Source: Loxodes magnus (lineage: Eukaryota; Ciliophora; Karyorelictea; Loxodida; Loxodidae). From it: a stretch of 64,000 nucleotides of DNA. The stretch spans positions 558,001-622,000 of the forward strand of contig CAMPDV010000011.1 of assembly GCA_946699065.1 (NCBI GenBank). The letters run 5' to 3'. Each line of letters starts with the position of its first letter. The first letter of the stretch is position 1. Below are positions 47,892 through 60,178 of this stretch, piece after piece. Position numbers and translations under genes: made by a program. The notes beneath the pieces are model-generated. The model had not been told where the DNA came from, made no database searches, and worked only from the letters and a program-made list of their open reading frames with translations.

Positions 47892-50873
47892 TCATTTATC
47901 TCTAGTATTATTTATGTATTTTATCTACAATTATTTTACATGTTCTTCTTACTAAAAATTAAAACTTACTTCAAAGCTTTCATCACTTTCATTATTCTGC
48001 TCAAATTGTATTCTTGGTATACTCCAATCCTAGTTTTGCTCTGTCGGTTTTTCAGTTGGAATTTCTTCTGACTCAGATTCTGAACCCAATGGAGTATGAC
48101 TTATATCTTGAATATTTACTTGATTTATTTATGAGGAAGATTTTTATTTAGGCTTGTTTATTTTAAATGGAGATTCATGAGGTTTAGGTGGCTGCTTGGA
48201 AAATTTTACCAGTATTTTATTTGATCCACTTTAAAAGCCTGAAGATATACTTGAATTACTTTATTTTATCAAGCTTTCTTATTTTTATGTGCTTAAGTTC
48301 TTTGATATAATTCCAGGGTTTTCTTACTCATTTGATTAATCTAAATTTGATATGCTATTAGCAAATTGGCTTTCTAATTTGAGTTATATGGATTTGTTAT
48401 CAAAACTTTGCTTGATTTTCCTTAATTCCTTTTGCAATCCAGCTTTATTTGGTAAAAAGTTAGGAGCTGATTACTATGATTTTTAAGAAGACAATAAGTT
48501 CTAAAGCATTGAATTTTCTTCAAGGTCTTAATATGAATCATTTTTGAAACTTTTACTATTTGAAATATCATTAATTATTAGAGCTCCTTTACTCGCGTTT
48601 GAATTTTTGCGTGAATGAGTTCGATTATCCAAGTTATCGCTTTTATTAATCTAATCATTTTCATCCTTTCTATTTACAGAGTGTTTTCTACTCTTCTTAG
48701 GCTCTTTTGCATATCTCATAGGATTGTATTTTTTAATTGAATTATTGCTAGGCATCTCTTCTATTTCTTTACTGTGATCTAATATTTCAGGCTCAGGAGT
48801 GACAGCCCTATACTTTTAGTCTATGACAATGAAAGAGGTATTAGTAGAGGTTGACACAGAGACTGGATGCTTTTCACTTTAAGTTTGAAATTGAACTTAT
48901 TACCTTTGAATTGGCTTAGAATTTTCTATGTCTTCAGTCTAAATCATTGTCAGAGTGGTATTCGTGAAGCTATTAACCATTTTTTACCCCTAACTCAGTT
49001 CTTTGACTTACTAATTTTATCGCTCTTCCCTCATTTACTACGCTTATTAATAATAAGGAGAATTTAATTAATTTTATTAGTCTTACTTGAAAATACTTTA
49101 GTAAGAGGCTGATTTTTTAAGAAGCAGTTAGTAAGAGGAAAGTTAGCTATTAGTCTAATCAACTGTGAACTATTAATCAGGGTGAATACTTGGCTAAGGG
49201 CTTATTTATTCTTAACAGTTATATTGCTGACTTTATAAGCAAACAAGTTCTTAAACTACTTAATCTTTCATCATTTCTATTTATCTAGCTTTCTCATACA
49301 GTAATAGCTCTTATTAAGATAACTAGTTGCTTTTAGGCTATTATTATGAGTTTTAAGACCCTTCATTGCTTGTATTTACTTATGAGAATTAAAAAGTTTT
49401 GCTTTATTTGTTAAATGGATTTTGAATTTTAGTTCTAGGTGGAGTTGGCGACATATTTTCATAGTTTAGCTTCTACATGACTTGCCTATGTATTGGCTTT
49501 TCTTTAGATTACTTAGATTCTCTCTATTAGAAATTATTTTATTACTATAATCTTGTTTCGTTCTAGCTATTCAATACTAAATCGTTAAGACATGCTAAGC
49601 TACTTTCATTAGCACGAGTGTTTGTTGAATTAGTTAATTAGCTTTGGTTAATGTTAATTGTGTTCTCACTTTGATTGTCTCTAAAATATGAAGATGTTTC
49701 AGCTATATTGTCGTATGATTCTTAAGTTTGAAACTGTATAGCTTATGTTTCAAACAGGTCATTACTTGTATTCTTTTTTAATAAGATATTAGAACTACAC
49801 AACTTGAATGAAGGAGAGTGATCTTTTTATGCTGATATTTCAAAAAATCTTTGGAATCCTAATCCAAAGTATACGAGTAAGAAGGTAAAAGAGTCAGGCT
49901 GTGGAGATACTCTATCTTTTACGAACTATCCCTATAAGAATCTAACGCAGGCAGCTCATACTAATGGATGTAGGATGTAGTTTATTTTCTAATCATTCGG
50001 CTTTGGAGGCATTTGAGAGTTCTTTGACATTCCATCATAACTACTTCCACTTGAAGTTACTAAATTATCAGCTTTTTGTAATCCAGTAACCCAAATTCCC
50101 ACAAGAGGATACGTATAAATACTCTTATCACTTGGCGAAAGAGGAATAACTCTTAATCCTTGGTCTAATGTTAAGAAACCAGTTTAAAACTAAAGGCAGT
50201 GCTTTTATTTGCTTTTATCCTTTTGTGTCAGTTTAACACTTAGTGGAGTTGAGACTATACTGATAGGACTTATAGGGGTAAATTATAGGTTGATGTTAGG
50301 ATACACTAAACTACATTAAAGTATCATCTATTATAGCTTCGTATCAATTCTGAATTAGATAAGTAAATGGAACAAATCCAAAGGCATAACTATATTTTAA
50401 GTCATCCCTTCATTTATTTTACTAGTAATTGACTAATACATCTACTCTATTTCATAGAAGTTTATTTAATCTGATCTTTGAGCTATTAACTTTATTTGAA
50501 AATCTCCTTCTTTTTTTAATTTTCCCCATATAGCTTCTGTAATTTCAACGCTCAAGTAATGATTTTTAGAAACACGATGACCAATTAAATATCCTGATAT
50601 GTTAGATTAAGGTTCTAACCCTAATCCAAATGACCATAATATCTATTATATATCTTCTGTCAGCTTTATGGAAGGCATTAATTTATTAGCACTTAGAGAT
50701 TTAGAACTAGATCTAGGAGTTCTATCCCAAAGAGGTACTTTCTTCGCCTTAAATGTTATAACTTTTTAGAATTATCTTAAATCTGTGCGTTAAGGGCTTG
50801 TATCTCTTGAATTTTAGTGTGATGATTTATTACTTCTATGTCTAGATTGCGAAGGCGATTTTGAATTTGACAT
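47892..50873 (-). CDS. STIL: STIL/Ana2/SAS-5-family centriole assembly protein
   Basis: Open frame of 993 codons; an optional 18-nt GT-AG segment near the 3' end would shorten it by six. The N-terminal 60 residues are Ser/Arg-rich. Residues of about 45-330 match the STIL N-terminal domain: VPLWDRTPR, TGFLTLDQGLRVIPL, YPLVGIWVTGLQ, HPLVWAACVRFLQG, RVSPQPDSFTFLLVY and QRFFEIS, lining up with human STIL's SLPLVGIWLSG and VWACCLRY. The Trp of LVWAAC is TGA. The remaining 600 residues are disordered and rich in Ser, Asn and Gln, with possible short helices. STIL recruits SAS-6 and is activated by PLK4 at the start of centriole duplication; in ciliates it would act in basal-body assembly. I could not identify the STAN motif by eye. 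Start chosen at the first ATG (MSNSKSPSQSRH). Confidence 0.88.
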
Positions 50874-52193
50874 TTATTATACACTTATCGAAAAACATTT
50901 GAATAAAAAAAAGAGTTTAAAAATAGTAAAACTTATAGATGCTTTTTAACTAATCTTTCAAATGCTTTGAAAATATCTTCTTTATATATCTTTTTAATAT
51001 AAGCTATTATAATCATTACACTCCTTTTTCATAGATTCGCTCGTTCTTTTAAAATGTTTTATTATCTAATATTTAACAACAAAATATTAACTTGATTTAC
51101 TTCTTGTTTCCTTTAGATAAATTACTAGATTAGAGATAAATATTGCTCTTTACTTCTTTTATGCTTGTAAATACTTAGTAAGTATAACAACCAAAGTGTG
51201 CTCTATTATGACTTCTTTCATAAAATGTAAAAGTCATCATACTTTTAATTATTTCTAAGAATAATAAGCAAATGATGATAAACTTATAAACCTTTTTCAA
51301 TCTATTGGTGTCTAACTATGCTATATTAAGCAATTATAGCTAGATTATGAATGGATTAATCGAATAAAGGTAGAATGATATCTATTTACTTATCTTACAT
51401 TAATAACTTTTATTTCTTTCTCTTTCCTTCAAGACTTTAATACTTTATGCTTAATGCTACTTCAGTATTTTCTCTCTTTGTAAAATAAAAGTTTGTTGTG
51501 AAATCTTGCTAGAAGAGAATTTTCTAATGTTAAGTAAATATTTATTTAGAGAGGATAAATGAAGCAAGATTAGTTTGCAAAATAATGAGAAAACAGGATT
51601 TAGTGTAAATATATAATAAGAGACATAAATATAGTATGATACTATATCTTAGAGGGAAATTAAGCATTTACACTTTAATGTGCAATAAGATGCTTATAAA
51701 ATCCCATTTTTGAAACAAATATTAATAGCATTTTGAAATATATTAAGCTTAGATGCTTAAGCTTATAGCTTCTTAGAAAAATTAATAATCTATATATTAT
51801 TTAAATAAGTACTTATTAAAGACCAAAATTAAGGTTCTACCCCATTAAGTTAGAAATATATTTTAAAATTAGAAATTCCTATTAGTCAGCAAAAATATAA
51901 TAAACCAGTTAAAAACACATATGAGATAAAAGGGGCTTAGTTTGGATAATAATTAATATCATTTTTGATATAGGATAATTAGAATAAAGCATAATATTTA
52001 TAAAGGAAAAATTATACAAAATATGCAAATTTATTCTGAAATGTCTATGGAAATATATGGAAGAATCTAGTTAATACTATGCATATTTGGATTATTACCA
52101 TTAAGTAAGTTAATAAAAAGTGCTTTACTTTTTATTAAATTGATAAAATAATTATAATATAATAATAAAATTAACATATGGAAAACATTAAGA
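50874..52193. other. Gene-poor AT-rich interval
   Basis: About 1.3 kb upstream of STIL and downstream of the VTT gene. AT-rich with no recognised feature. Confidence 0.45.
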
Positions 52194-53063
52194 TCATTTA
52201 AGTTTCTTAAATTACTCTTTTACTTCTTCTTGTTTGTTTTTCTCGTTTTACTTTAAAAGTATTTCCTTAACTTTTTTTTTCGCTATGATACTTACATAAA
52301 TCACACCAAGCAATGCTAAGATACTTCCTGCTATTATTAACACTAATACATACCACTCCTTATCAAAATTACCTGAAGCAGCATCTTTTATACTAGATAA
52401 TGTAGTTCCTAGGTAGACATATACTATAACTCCAGGTATAATTCCTTAGTTACCGTTTACATAATTGATTAGATTGATTCCAGTAGTTCCAAAGAAGTAG
52501 TTTATTATATTAAAAGGAATAAGAGGAGTTAAGCGAAGCAAGAAGATAATCTTTACTCCTTATTCTTTTATGGCTTAATCAATTGCGGAAAAAATGGGAT
52601 ATTTATCAGCTTTGCTTTTAACAAATTCTCTAAGACAAAATCTGGCTAGGATGAAAGAAAATACAGCACTTATATTTGCCCCTATGTAAACTGTTATAAT
52701 CCCTAATAAGATTCCTAACCCAGTGCCATAGAGTTGACTAAAAACAAATCCTGCTCCGAGTGTAAGGACAATTCCTGGAATCAATAAAACAGTGCAGACT
52801 ATATAAAGTAAAATAATTATAAATATACTTCAGATACCAATTTGTTTGATTCATTATAAAAGATCAGTCAATCAATCCCCAATCCTTTTATTTTCAATTA
52901 AAGCCAAAATAAAAAGTCCTAGAACCACAAACAAAAAAGTTATTTACAAAGCCCTTTTTTTTCATTTCTATTTAGGCGTTGGTTCATTTAAGGAAGAGTT
53001 TGATAACAATTGCTAAACCGTATCTATGTTTTAATAAGGAACATCATAGCAATTAATTCTCAT
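52194..53063 (-). CDS. TVP38/TMEM64-type VTT-domain membrane protein
   Basis: Single exon, 289 aa. The first 55 residues are cytosolic (MRINCYDVPYQ). A TM segment follows (FLFVVLGLFILALI), then the VTT (SNARE-associated) domain: LLIPGIVLTLGAGFVFSQLYG, IGANISAVFSFILARFCLR, LLRLTPLIPFNIINYFFG, and GNQGIIPGVIVYVYLGTTLS. These are the family landmarks, namely G-x-FG before a re-entrant loop, GA...R, and R-x-x-P-x-x-P-x-N. A final TM (VLVLIIAGSILALLG) and a basic tail follow. VTT proteins act as lipid scramblases or in Golgi/ER membrane traffic (TMEM41B, VMP1, Tvp38, DedA). TGA codes Trp at KQKWKKR, GDW and GIWSIF. The start at 53063 extends further than an inner ATG and keeps coding texture. Confidence 0.92.
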
Positions 53064-54867
53064 ATTATATTTAACTTATTGCCATAATAATAACTGAAGT
53101 GATTTAAATAAATTACTTGTAAACACTCTATTACTAAATGTTTATTTTAATCCAAATCTCTTTAAAGCTTATGCTTATGACAATAGATATGCTAAGTTCT
53201 AATGAAATGTTAGCAAATGTTAAGAACTACTTCATTTCAAATATAACTAAACTTCTTGATATATAACAAAGTTAATTATATAAATAAAAGTTTTGTTGGA
53301 TTGCTGATTTATATATTAGTACCATGAAATGAAAGAAAGATTATAAATTAAGAACTGAATCATTAATAAAGTTCAACCTATGGATATTAATTTCTCTTTA
53401 AAGCATTAGACTAAAACACTTTAGCAAACATTTATAAGGAACTATATCTATATTAGAATTTTCATATTCTTATATTTACTCATTGCTATTTAACTGTATA
53501 TTTAGTAGAGGAATAATGAATAAGTAGTAAGGTAGTAAGAGTCTATAAAAGAAAATATTTCAGTAACCTTCGAAAGGTGATACTTATGATTTTATTATAA
53601 AATAAATGGATCATTTTTTACTTAAAAAATCAGAAGATTCATCAACGTTAGTCTACTTTTTTATTAATTAAAAATTATTTCTTCTTTCTCTATTTTTAAG
53701 TAAAAATTAGATTAAAATTTAAGCAAAAAGAGAATATTTAAAGAAAGTTAAGTAGATATTGTTCATAAAAGTATCTCTATAGGTATTTTAAGACATATTT
53801 TTCTAGAGCTTAATATTTAAAGCTGACTAAATTTAAAGTCTTTTGATTTATAGCAGAGTAAGTTATTTATACAAGCGCCTAAAGCCTATAAAAAATACCC
53901 AATAAGATATATATATATCTCTACTAAATACCTCAAACTACTTATCATTAAATAAGAATGAAATTCTATTCAGCATGCTTAAATTATTTTAATATCATTT
54001 TCTTTAAATTAATTAAGAAGTAGAAATGAAGCTTTATAAATTATAAATAATATAGCTCTCCTTTTATGTTTCTATCATTGTAAATAAAATAATAATAGAA
54101 GAAAGAGAAAGTTATTAAATAATATGTATTTATTACTTTAAGCCAATAGTACTTTTGGATTTATTCAATAGCTATTTTTAATTATTTTTGCTATGTATAA
54201 CTACTTTACAATTACAAAGTTTGTCTTATCTATTTTCCTATTTTTTCGAGCTTTTTAGTAAATAAAAATGATTTTTATAGCTTAAAGCTTATAGTTCTAA
54301 TTCAATATAAGCAACTGTAAGGATGATTTATTATATTTGATATTAAATAGCAATATAAGAATAAGCAAATAGTAGGACTAGCAATATTTAAGCTTACTAA
54401 ATTAAGCTTTAGATAAATAAAGGTAAAGTAAAAATGAGATTATAACTAGTAAGCATAAAACAAACTACTAAATCAATTTAATTATAGGTATTAAAACTAT
54501 CTACATCTATTTATATCAGCTATTTACTTATTATTACTTTAATCTCTTAGATTATAATCATTTAGTAGTAGAGTATAATAAGAATAATTTATTAATTTAA
54601 GTAATTGATAAATATAAGCATATTGAAGCAAATAGAAGCCCTATTGTATAATAATAAAAACTTTGCTTATAATTATCAAATAAGGATGTCTGCAGTACTC
54701 TAATAAGCTATCTCCTTTTAGTAGATTTTTAAAGATATATTAAGGTAATCTAGTTGAAAAGGGATTAATATTTAGCTTAAAAGATTTAAAATTAAGGTTT
54801 GATTAAATGATAAGCTTAGAATAAAGCACAAGTAGGGTTAATTAAATATTACATCCAAATTTAATAA
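53064..54867. other. Divergent gene-poor interval
   Basis: About 1.8 kb of AT-rich DNA between the divergent starts of the VTT gene and the PB1-EEP gene. No coding texture or RNA signal was recognised. Confidence 0.45.
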
Positions 54868-55878
54868 ATGTCTAGAAAAATAACTCTTAGAAAAGAAACC
54901 AACGAATCTTGTACTTTGAATATATCTTAGCCCATTACTTATGAGAAAATTATTGATGAAGCTAGTAAAACTTTAAAATAGTCTTAAACCGAAATTTCCA
55001 GCGAAAATCTTAAGCTTTATTATCACGATGAAGAAGGAGATTTTATCAACTTAAAATCTAACATGGACTTGCCATGCTTTCTAGAAAGTAATTCAAACGA
55101 ACTTCATTTAAGAGTAGATTAAACCATTAAAATAATGACATATAATATAGGAAACATGCAGAGAATATCAGATTGGAAAATTAGATAGTAGCTACTTTGC
55201 AAATAAATTGAATAATTAAATCCTAACGTGATATGCTTTTAAGATTTATCATTTAATAAGGAGTATGCTAATAATACACCAGTTAACATGCTCGTTGATG
55301 TAGCATCGTATTTCCCTTAATATTTTTAGTACCTATATTGTGATAATAATGGACCAGGAGTAGGTACTTTGTCTTAGTTTTATATTTCTTAGAATGAATC
55401 TATAATGCTTTCTGAAAACTGTGTTATGCTTAGAACTAAAGTTTAGTTAGGGACAGATAAGTATATGAATGTTTATAATATTCAAACAACATCTGATAAT
55501 GATGAAGAATTAGAGTAAGCCTATGAAACCTATTGTAGTATCAAAAATAATCCTTATTCTGTACTAACTGGATGCTTCACCTCAATGTAGACTGATTAAA
55601 CTTCTTGGGCTGATTGGTTTTTAACTGGATAGATGACCTATCATGGAACTATAGCTGATTTAAAGGATATCTAATCTGATAAGCCAGCAAACACTTTTCC
55701 TAGTTGTAATCCAAATTTCAGACCCGATCGTATGTATGTAACTAAAGATTTAACGGTAGTTGACAGCGTAGTAGGAGGATATAGTTTCACAGATTTAGGT
55801 CAAGGAAGTAATTGGCCATCTGATCACTGCTATTTACTTGGTTAGATAGGAATTTAAAACAAAAATTAATTTTTATGA
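54868..55878 (+). CDS. PB1 domain fused to a degenerate endonuclease/exonuclease/phosphatase (EEP) domain
   Basis: Single exon, 336 aa. Residues 1-85 form a PB1-like domain with an OPCA-type acidic loop (LKLYYHDEEGDFINLKSNMDL split across LYYHDEEGD and INLKSNMDL). Residues of about 92-335 are an EEP fold: IMTYNIGNM at the start, VICFQDLS (usual QE replaced by QD), VLTGCFTSM where active enzymes have GDFN, and the end GSNWPSDHCYLLG with the SDH motif intact. Loss of the Asp and Asn of GDFN argues against normal phosphodiesterase activity. EEP enzymes include TDP2, CCR4-like deadenylases and sphingomyelinases, all metal-dependent. PB1 domains mediate pairing with other PB1 proteins. I infer a regulatory or altered-substrate protein. 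The combination is not one I know from animals. Confidence 0.78.
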
Positions 55879-58800
55879 ATCTTGCTTTGTTTAAAACTTC
55901 TAATATCGATAATATTACCAACAACTATGCTAAATTCTTAAGGAAATATCTCCTTACTTCAAAAAGAAATTCGTTATCAAAGCAATCAACAAAAAATCTC
56001 ATAATAGTTATTTTAATTTATTATTAGTGCAGAATTCTATTTTAACCTAATAAAGCAAATAACACTTTAGAAACTATCTCTCTATGCAAGTTTTTTGCTA
56101 TTCTACTTAAAATACTAAGAATATTTAAAATATATTAATTTTCATATAATAATTGATTATTTAAACTAGGCCTTATTTATAAATACAACTTATTTAATGA
56201 GATTTCGAATACTAAAGATTTTTACTTGCTTATATTATTAATTTTCCAAGATTTTTCGATCTTTTTATTTGAATCCTAAACAAAAGAAGAACTCTTAAAG
56301 TTTACTACTGAAAATTACTTTTTCATTAATTTGGCTTTATGAAAATTCTCTTGTTATAAAGGGATTTATTGCTTATTAAGTTAAATCAAATTTCTAAAAA
56401 TCCTACTATCATATATTTTCGCTTTTTACAGTCTTGCTTATTAAAATTTAAGTTTATTGGTTTTCTCTATTTAATAGGATGGTTTGTTTAGAATCTAGTT
56501 GCTATTAACAAGTAAGTTTATCTTATTTTTTAAGCTACTACTTGATGATTAAAGTAAAAGAAGGTTAGAGCATTATTAGATAAATTTCCTTGTATTTTCA
56601 ACTAAACGTAGTGTTACTTCAATGCTTTATGAATGCTATTAATTAAAATAGTTAAAATAAAGAATACTTAGACTATTGAAGTTCAAAATAGTATTCCTGC
56701 TCAAAAGAATAAAGAAAAGCATTAATTGATTAAGTATTCCAAAACTAATAATTGGTTTATTAGGTATAGAGATAAGGTAGGAGATTTAACTTCTATCTTT
56801 ATAATTAAGGAAAATTTAATTTTAAGAAGTTCTTTTAGCTTAAAGCTAAGTAAATAGAATTATATAGTTAGTAGAAATAATCATTCTTAAGCAGGATTTT
56901 AAGTTCTATTTTATAATAAGCAGAATATCTATAACCAGATGCTTTTAATTATAACTGAAGCATTGAAATTCATAATAAAAGTACTTTAAGTATAATTAAA
57001 AAACTTTAATTTTAGTATAAAACTACTGCTTGATATACCATTCTTGGATTTAAACTAATTTAAATAATAAAAATTTGCAGCAAAATATTATAGTCAGCTG
57101 CTTAAAATTATGATGAAGAATTCTAAAAGATCATTCATTTACTTTAATAGAGCCCAGAAGAAGAAGTGAAGTTGATAAAATAATATAATAAAACGCTAGT
57201 AAATGAAATAATCATATAGACTGAATATGAATAAAAATATAGCTAATCATTCAAAAATACAATTTAGAATCTAACTTCTATAAAAAGATAATCCTACATC
57301 AAAAGCTTAAATTAGTTCCAGCAAATACATAAATCACTATTAATTAGATCCTAAATTTGCTATGCATATATATATAAAAAGTTATTTAGATATTAAAATT
57401 ACATTCTATTTAATATAAGATCTATATATCAACATAAAATAAAGAAACAAATTAACTTAATATTTAGAAATAATGGAAAGAGGGATTGGTTTATTATTAC
57501 TAAATTATAATAATTATTATAGATTCTTTATATAATAAAAACTTTTTATATTTATTTTATATTAAATCTAACAAAAATTGTAAAAGATAAAATTTAATTC
57601 TAAGCTTGTATTTTAAATAAATTGACAGGCTAATTTTAGTAACCTAAGGCTAGAGGAAAAAAGGTTGATTTGCTAAAAGCCGAGATTGTTTTAAAATTAA
57701 TAAAAGAAGCATTTTAGACTGCTTAGAAAAACTTTAGGATAATGAATATTTTATTGAACCTTAAAGCAAAAGTTAGAAAATTTAATACTTTATGTAAAAA
57801 GCTGCATAATTGACTAATTAGATAATAATTCTAACCTATAATTTATAAAATTAAATTATTTGCTTTAAACACACTAATATTGCATAAATCAATTTAGTAA
57901 ATCAACTTCTATTCAATTTCATCCTTATTAGTCCATATTATCTAGAAAATTAGCAAAAATACCTATATCATTCATCAGTTTATTATTTGAATGGGGATCA
58001 AAGAGAAAAAAGTTATATTGATATTTTTCTTAAAATATAAAAAAGAAAGAATTAGGCCTTAATGAGCGAAGCAGAAAAAGTTAGCTGTTTTGCTGAATTT
58101 AAATTTTAGCAAAAGTTTATTTTAAACTTTTTTAATTTCTTCAGTCCACTATTTTTTTTGCGAATCTGAATTTTCAGTCTAATGCAATATTTTAGTTAAA
58201 TTTAGCTATCTAAAATAAATTTTTAATTTAAAATACTAAATATTTTTAGCTATTTAGTTTGCTAATATACTTATAGTATATGGTTGCTAATTTAACTAAT
58301 ATATTATTTGAAGATAATAAAGCATGAGTACAAATAAATTTTGATATGATAATAAATTAATAGCCTTATTTAAATTAATTATTTAAGGCTTAGAACATTA
58401 AAATGTGAAAGTTAATTATTACAACGTGATAAAGAATTCTTTTAATTATTTTTATCCCTCTATCTTAAATTATTCAGACAGTAAATACTATTTTATACAT
58501 TAGACAACTTTTTATCTTTTTTAGTTTACTAAAATCAAAATTTATTAATTTGTTTTACTAGTTAAGTTCAAGATAGAGGTTTCTTTTAAATAGGATAGAT
58601 AATTGAATCATGTTACAATGCCATTCTTAAGAAAGCACGAGCTAATTCTTATAAAAAATCTGAAAGTAATTATATATATTTGTGATATATTTTTCCGTAT
58701 ATTTGAAAGACTCTTTCTCTTAATAGTAAAATTAGTTACTTTCTCTATTCGAGATTTCTTTAGCTGACACCAATATCATTCGATATGATATTTTAACAAG

Positions 58801-60178
58801 TTTAAATGTTTTACTAACTCTAGTTATTTTAGTAATTTAATAACTTGAAAAGGATTGCTTTACTTTCAACTATCAAAAAATGAGATGATGTGCCACTTAA
58901 CTTATGTTAGTCAGAGTAAATATGATTGAATTTAAATACTTCTGATTCTATATATATTATCATTAAATAATTTAATTATTACTCCCTGAATAAAGCAAAT
59001 TAAATCTTTTATATATTAGAACGTACTTTATACATTTTATAAATAATTTAATGGATTTTATTTTTAAATGCTTAATCAGATGAAATTCAAGATAGATTTA
59101 CATAATAATAAATTACTCTTCTATTACATTATTTTTAAACCAGACTCTAAAACTCCTTAGTGGTAAATTGAGCATATTATTATTACTTTTTATAAATATT
59201 GACACTACTACTTAAACTTAAATAATGGCTAATAACTAAAGTCCCTAGAATTTAATTGCTCTTTTCAACTTAATAATGTTTATTTCTAAAGTAGTCTAAA
59301 ATTATATTAAAGTGTTAAATTATAAGGAGAAAATGGCTGAGTTATTATGATATATAAGTTAAAGACTGCTTTTTAATTGTTTAAATCTATAAATTTTAGA
59401 GATAGATTAATGAGATTTTAAATATTTAGGATTTATACATCTAATGGGATTTAACTAAATTTGAACTGATATATGAAGTAATAGATTTATTTAAGCAAGC
59501 AACCTAAATTTTTTATAAGTGTGGATATTTTAAATATTATATTACTTTTTAATGAGCATTTCTTTACTATTTTGTTATACAAAATTAACTTATAGCAATC
59601 CTTATTTCTTGTAATTTTATACTAGATTTATCTATTCCAGTCACAATCTATTTTTACCTTATTAGTAAATATATATTAGTGTAGCTTGGTAAATCACATT
59701 ACAATTGGAAAATAAGTTATTTAATTTGAGTAGGTAAACTTGCTTAATTAATAATTTTAGTTTAGTTGAAAATCTATAATTAGATTACATTTAAAGAGTG
59801 TTGAAATGCTGCATGTTCAATAAATTTTAGCTAGAAAGGTTAATATTTAAAGAAGATGGAATTTGATAATCTGTTGCTATTGTCTCTTATTAGCTTATTT
59901 ACTAGTTGCATATATATTTACTTAATCGCATAAAATAATCATCCAAATACTTTCTCAAAGTTTTTTTGTATTCTTATAGCTTTGAAAAAAAAATGCAAAA
60001 AAATGCACTTTAAATACTAAAAAGACTTTCTAAAATATAAGAAAGCTAGGATAGATTGAAAGATAGAATAAATTAGATCCATATAAAAATTGAAAGGAAG
60101 AAGTAGATTTGATATAGTTTTAATAGATGAGTATTGAATAGTTCAATATTAATTGAGTAAATAATATTTCTGCCTTCA
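55879..60178. other. Large gene-poor AT-rich interval
   Basis: About 4.3 kb between the convergent ends of the PB1-EEP and PX-WD40 genes, the largest gap in the window. I found no coding texture, repeats above simple AT words, or RNA gene. Confidence 0.45.

Noticed and set aside
48867..49067. 66-codon open frame on + strand
   Set aside because: Antisense to STIL; hydrophobic composition is a by-product of the reverse Gln/Ser codons.
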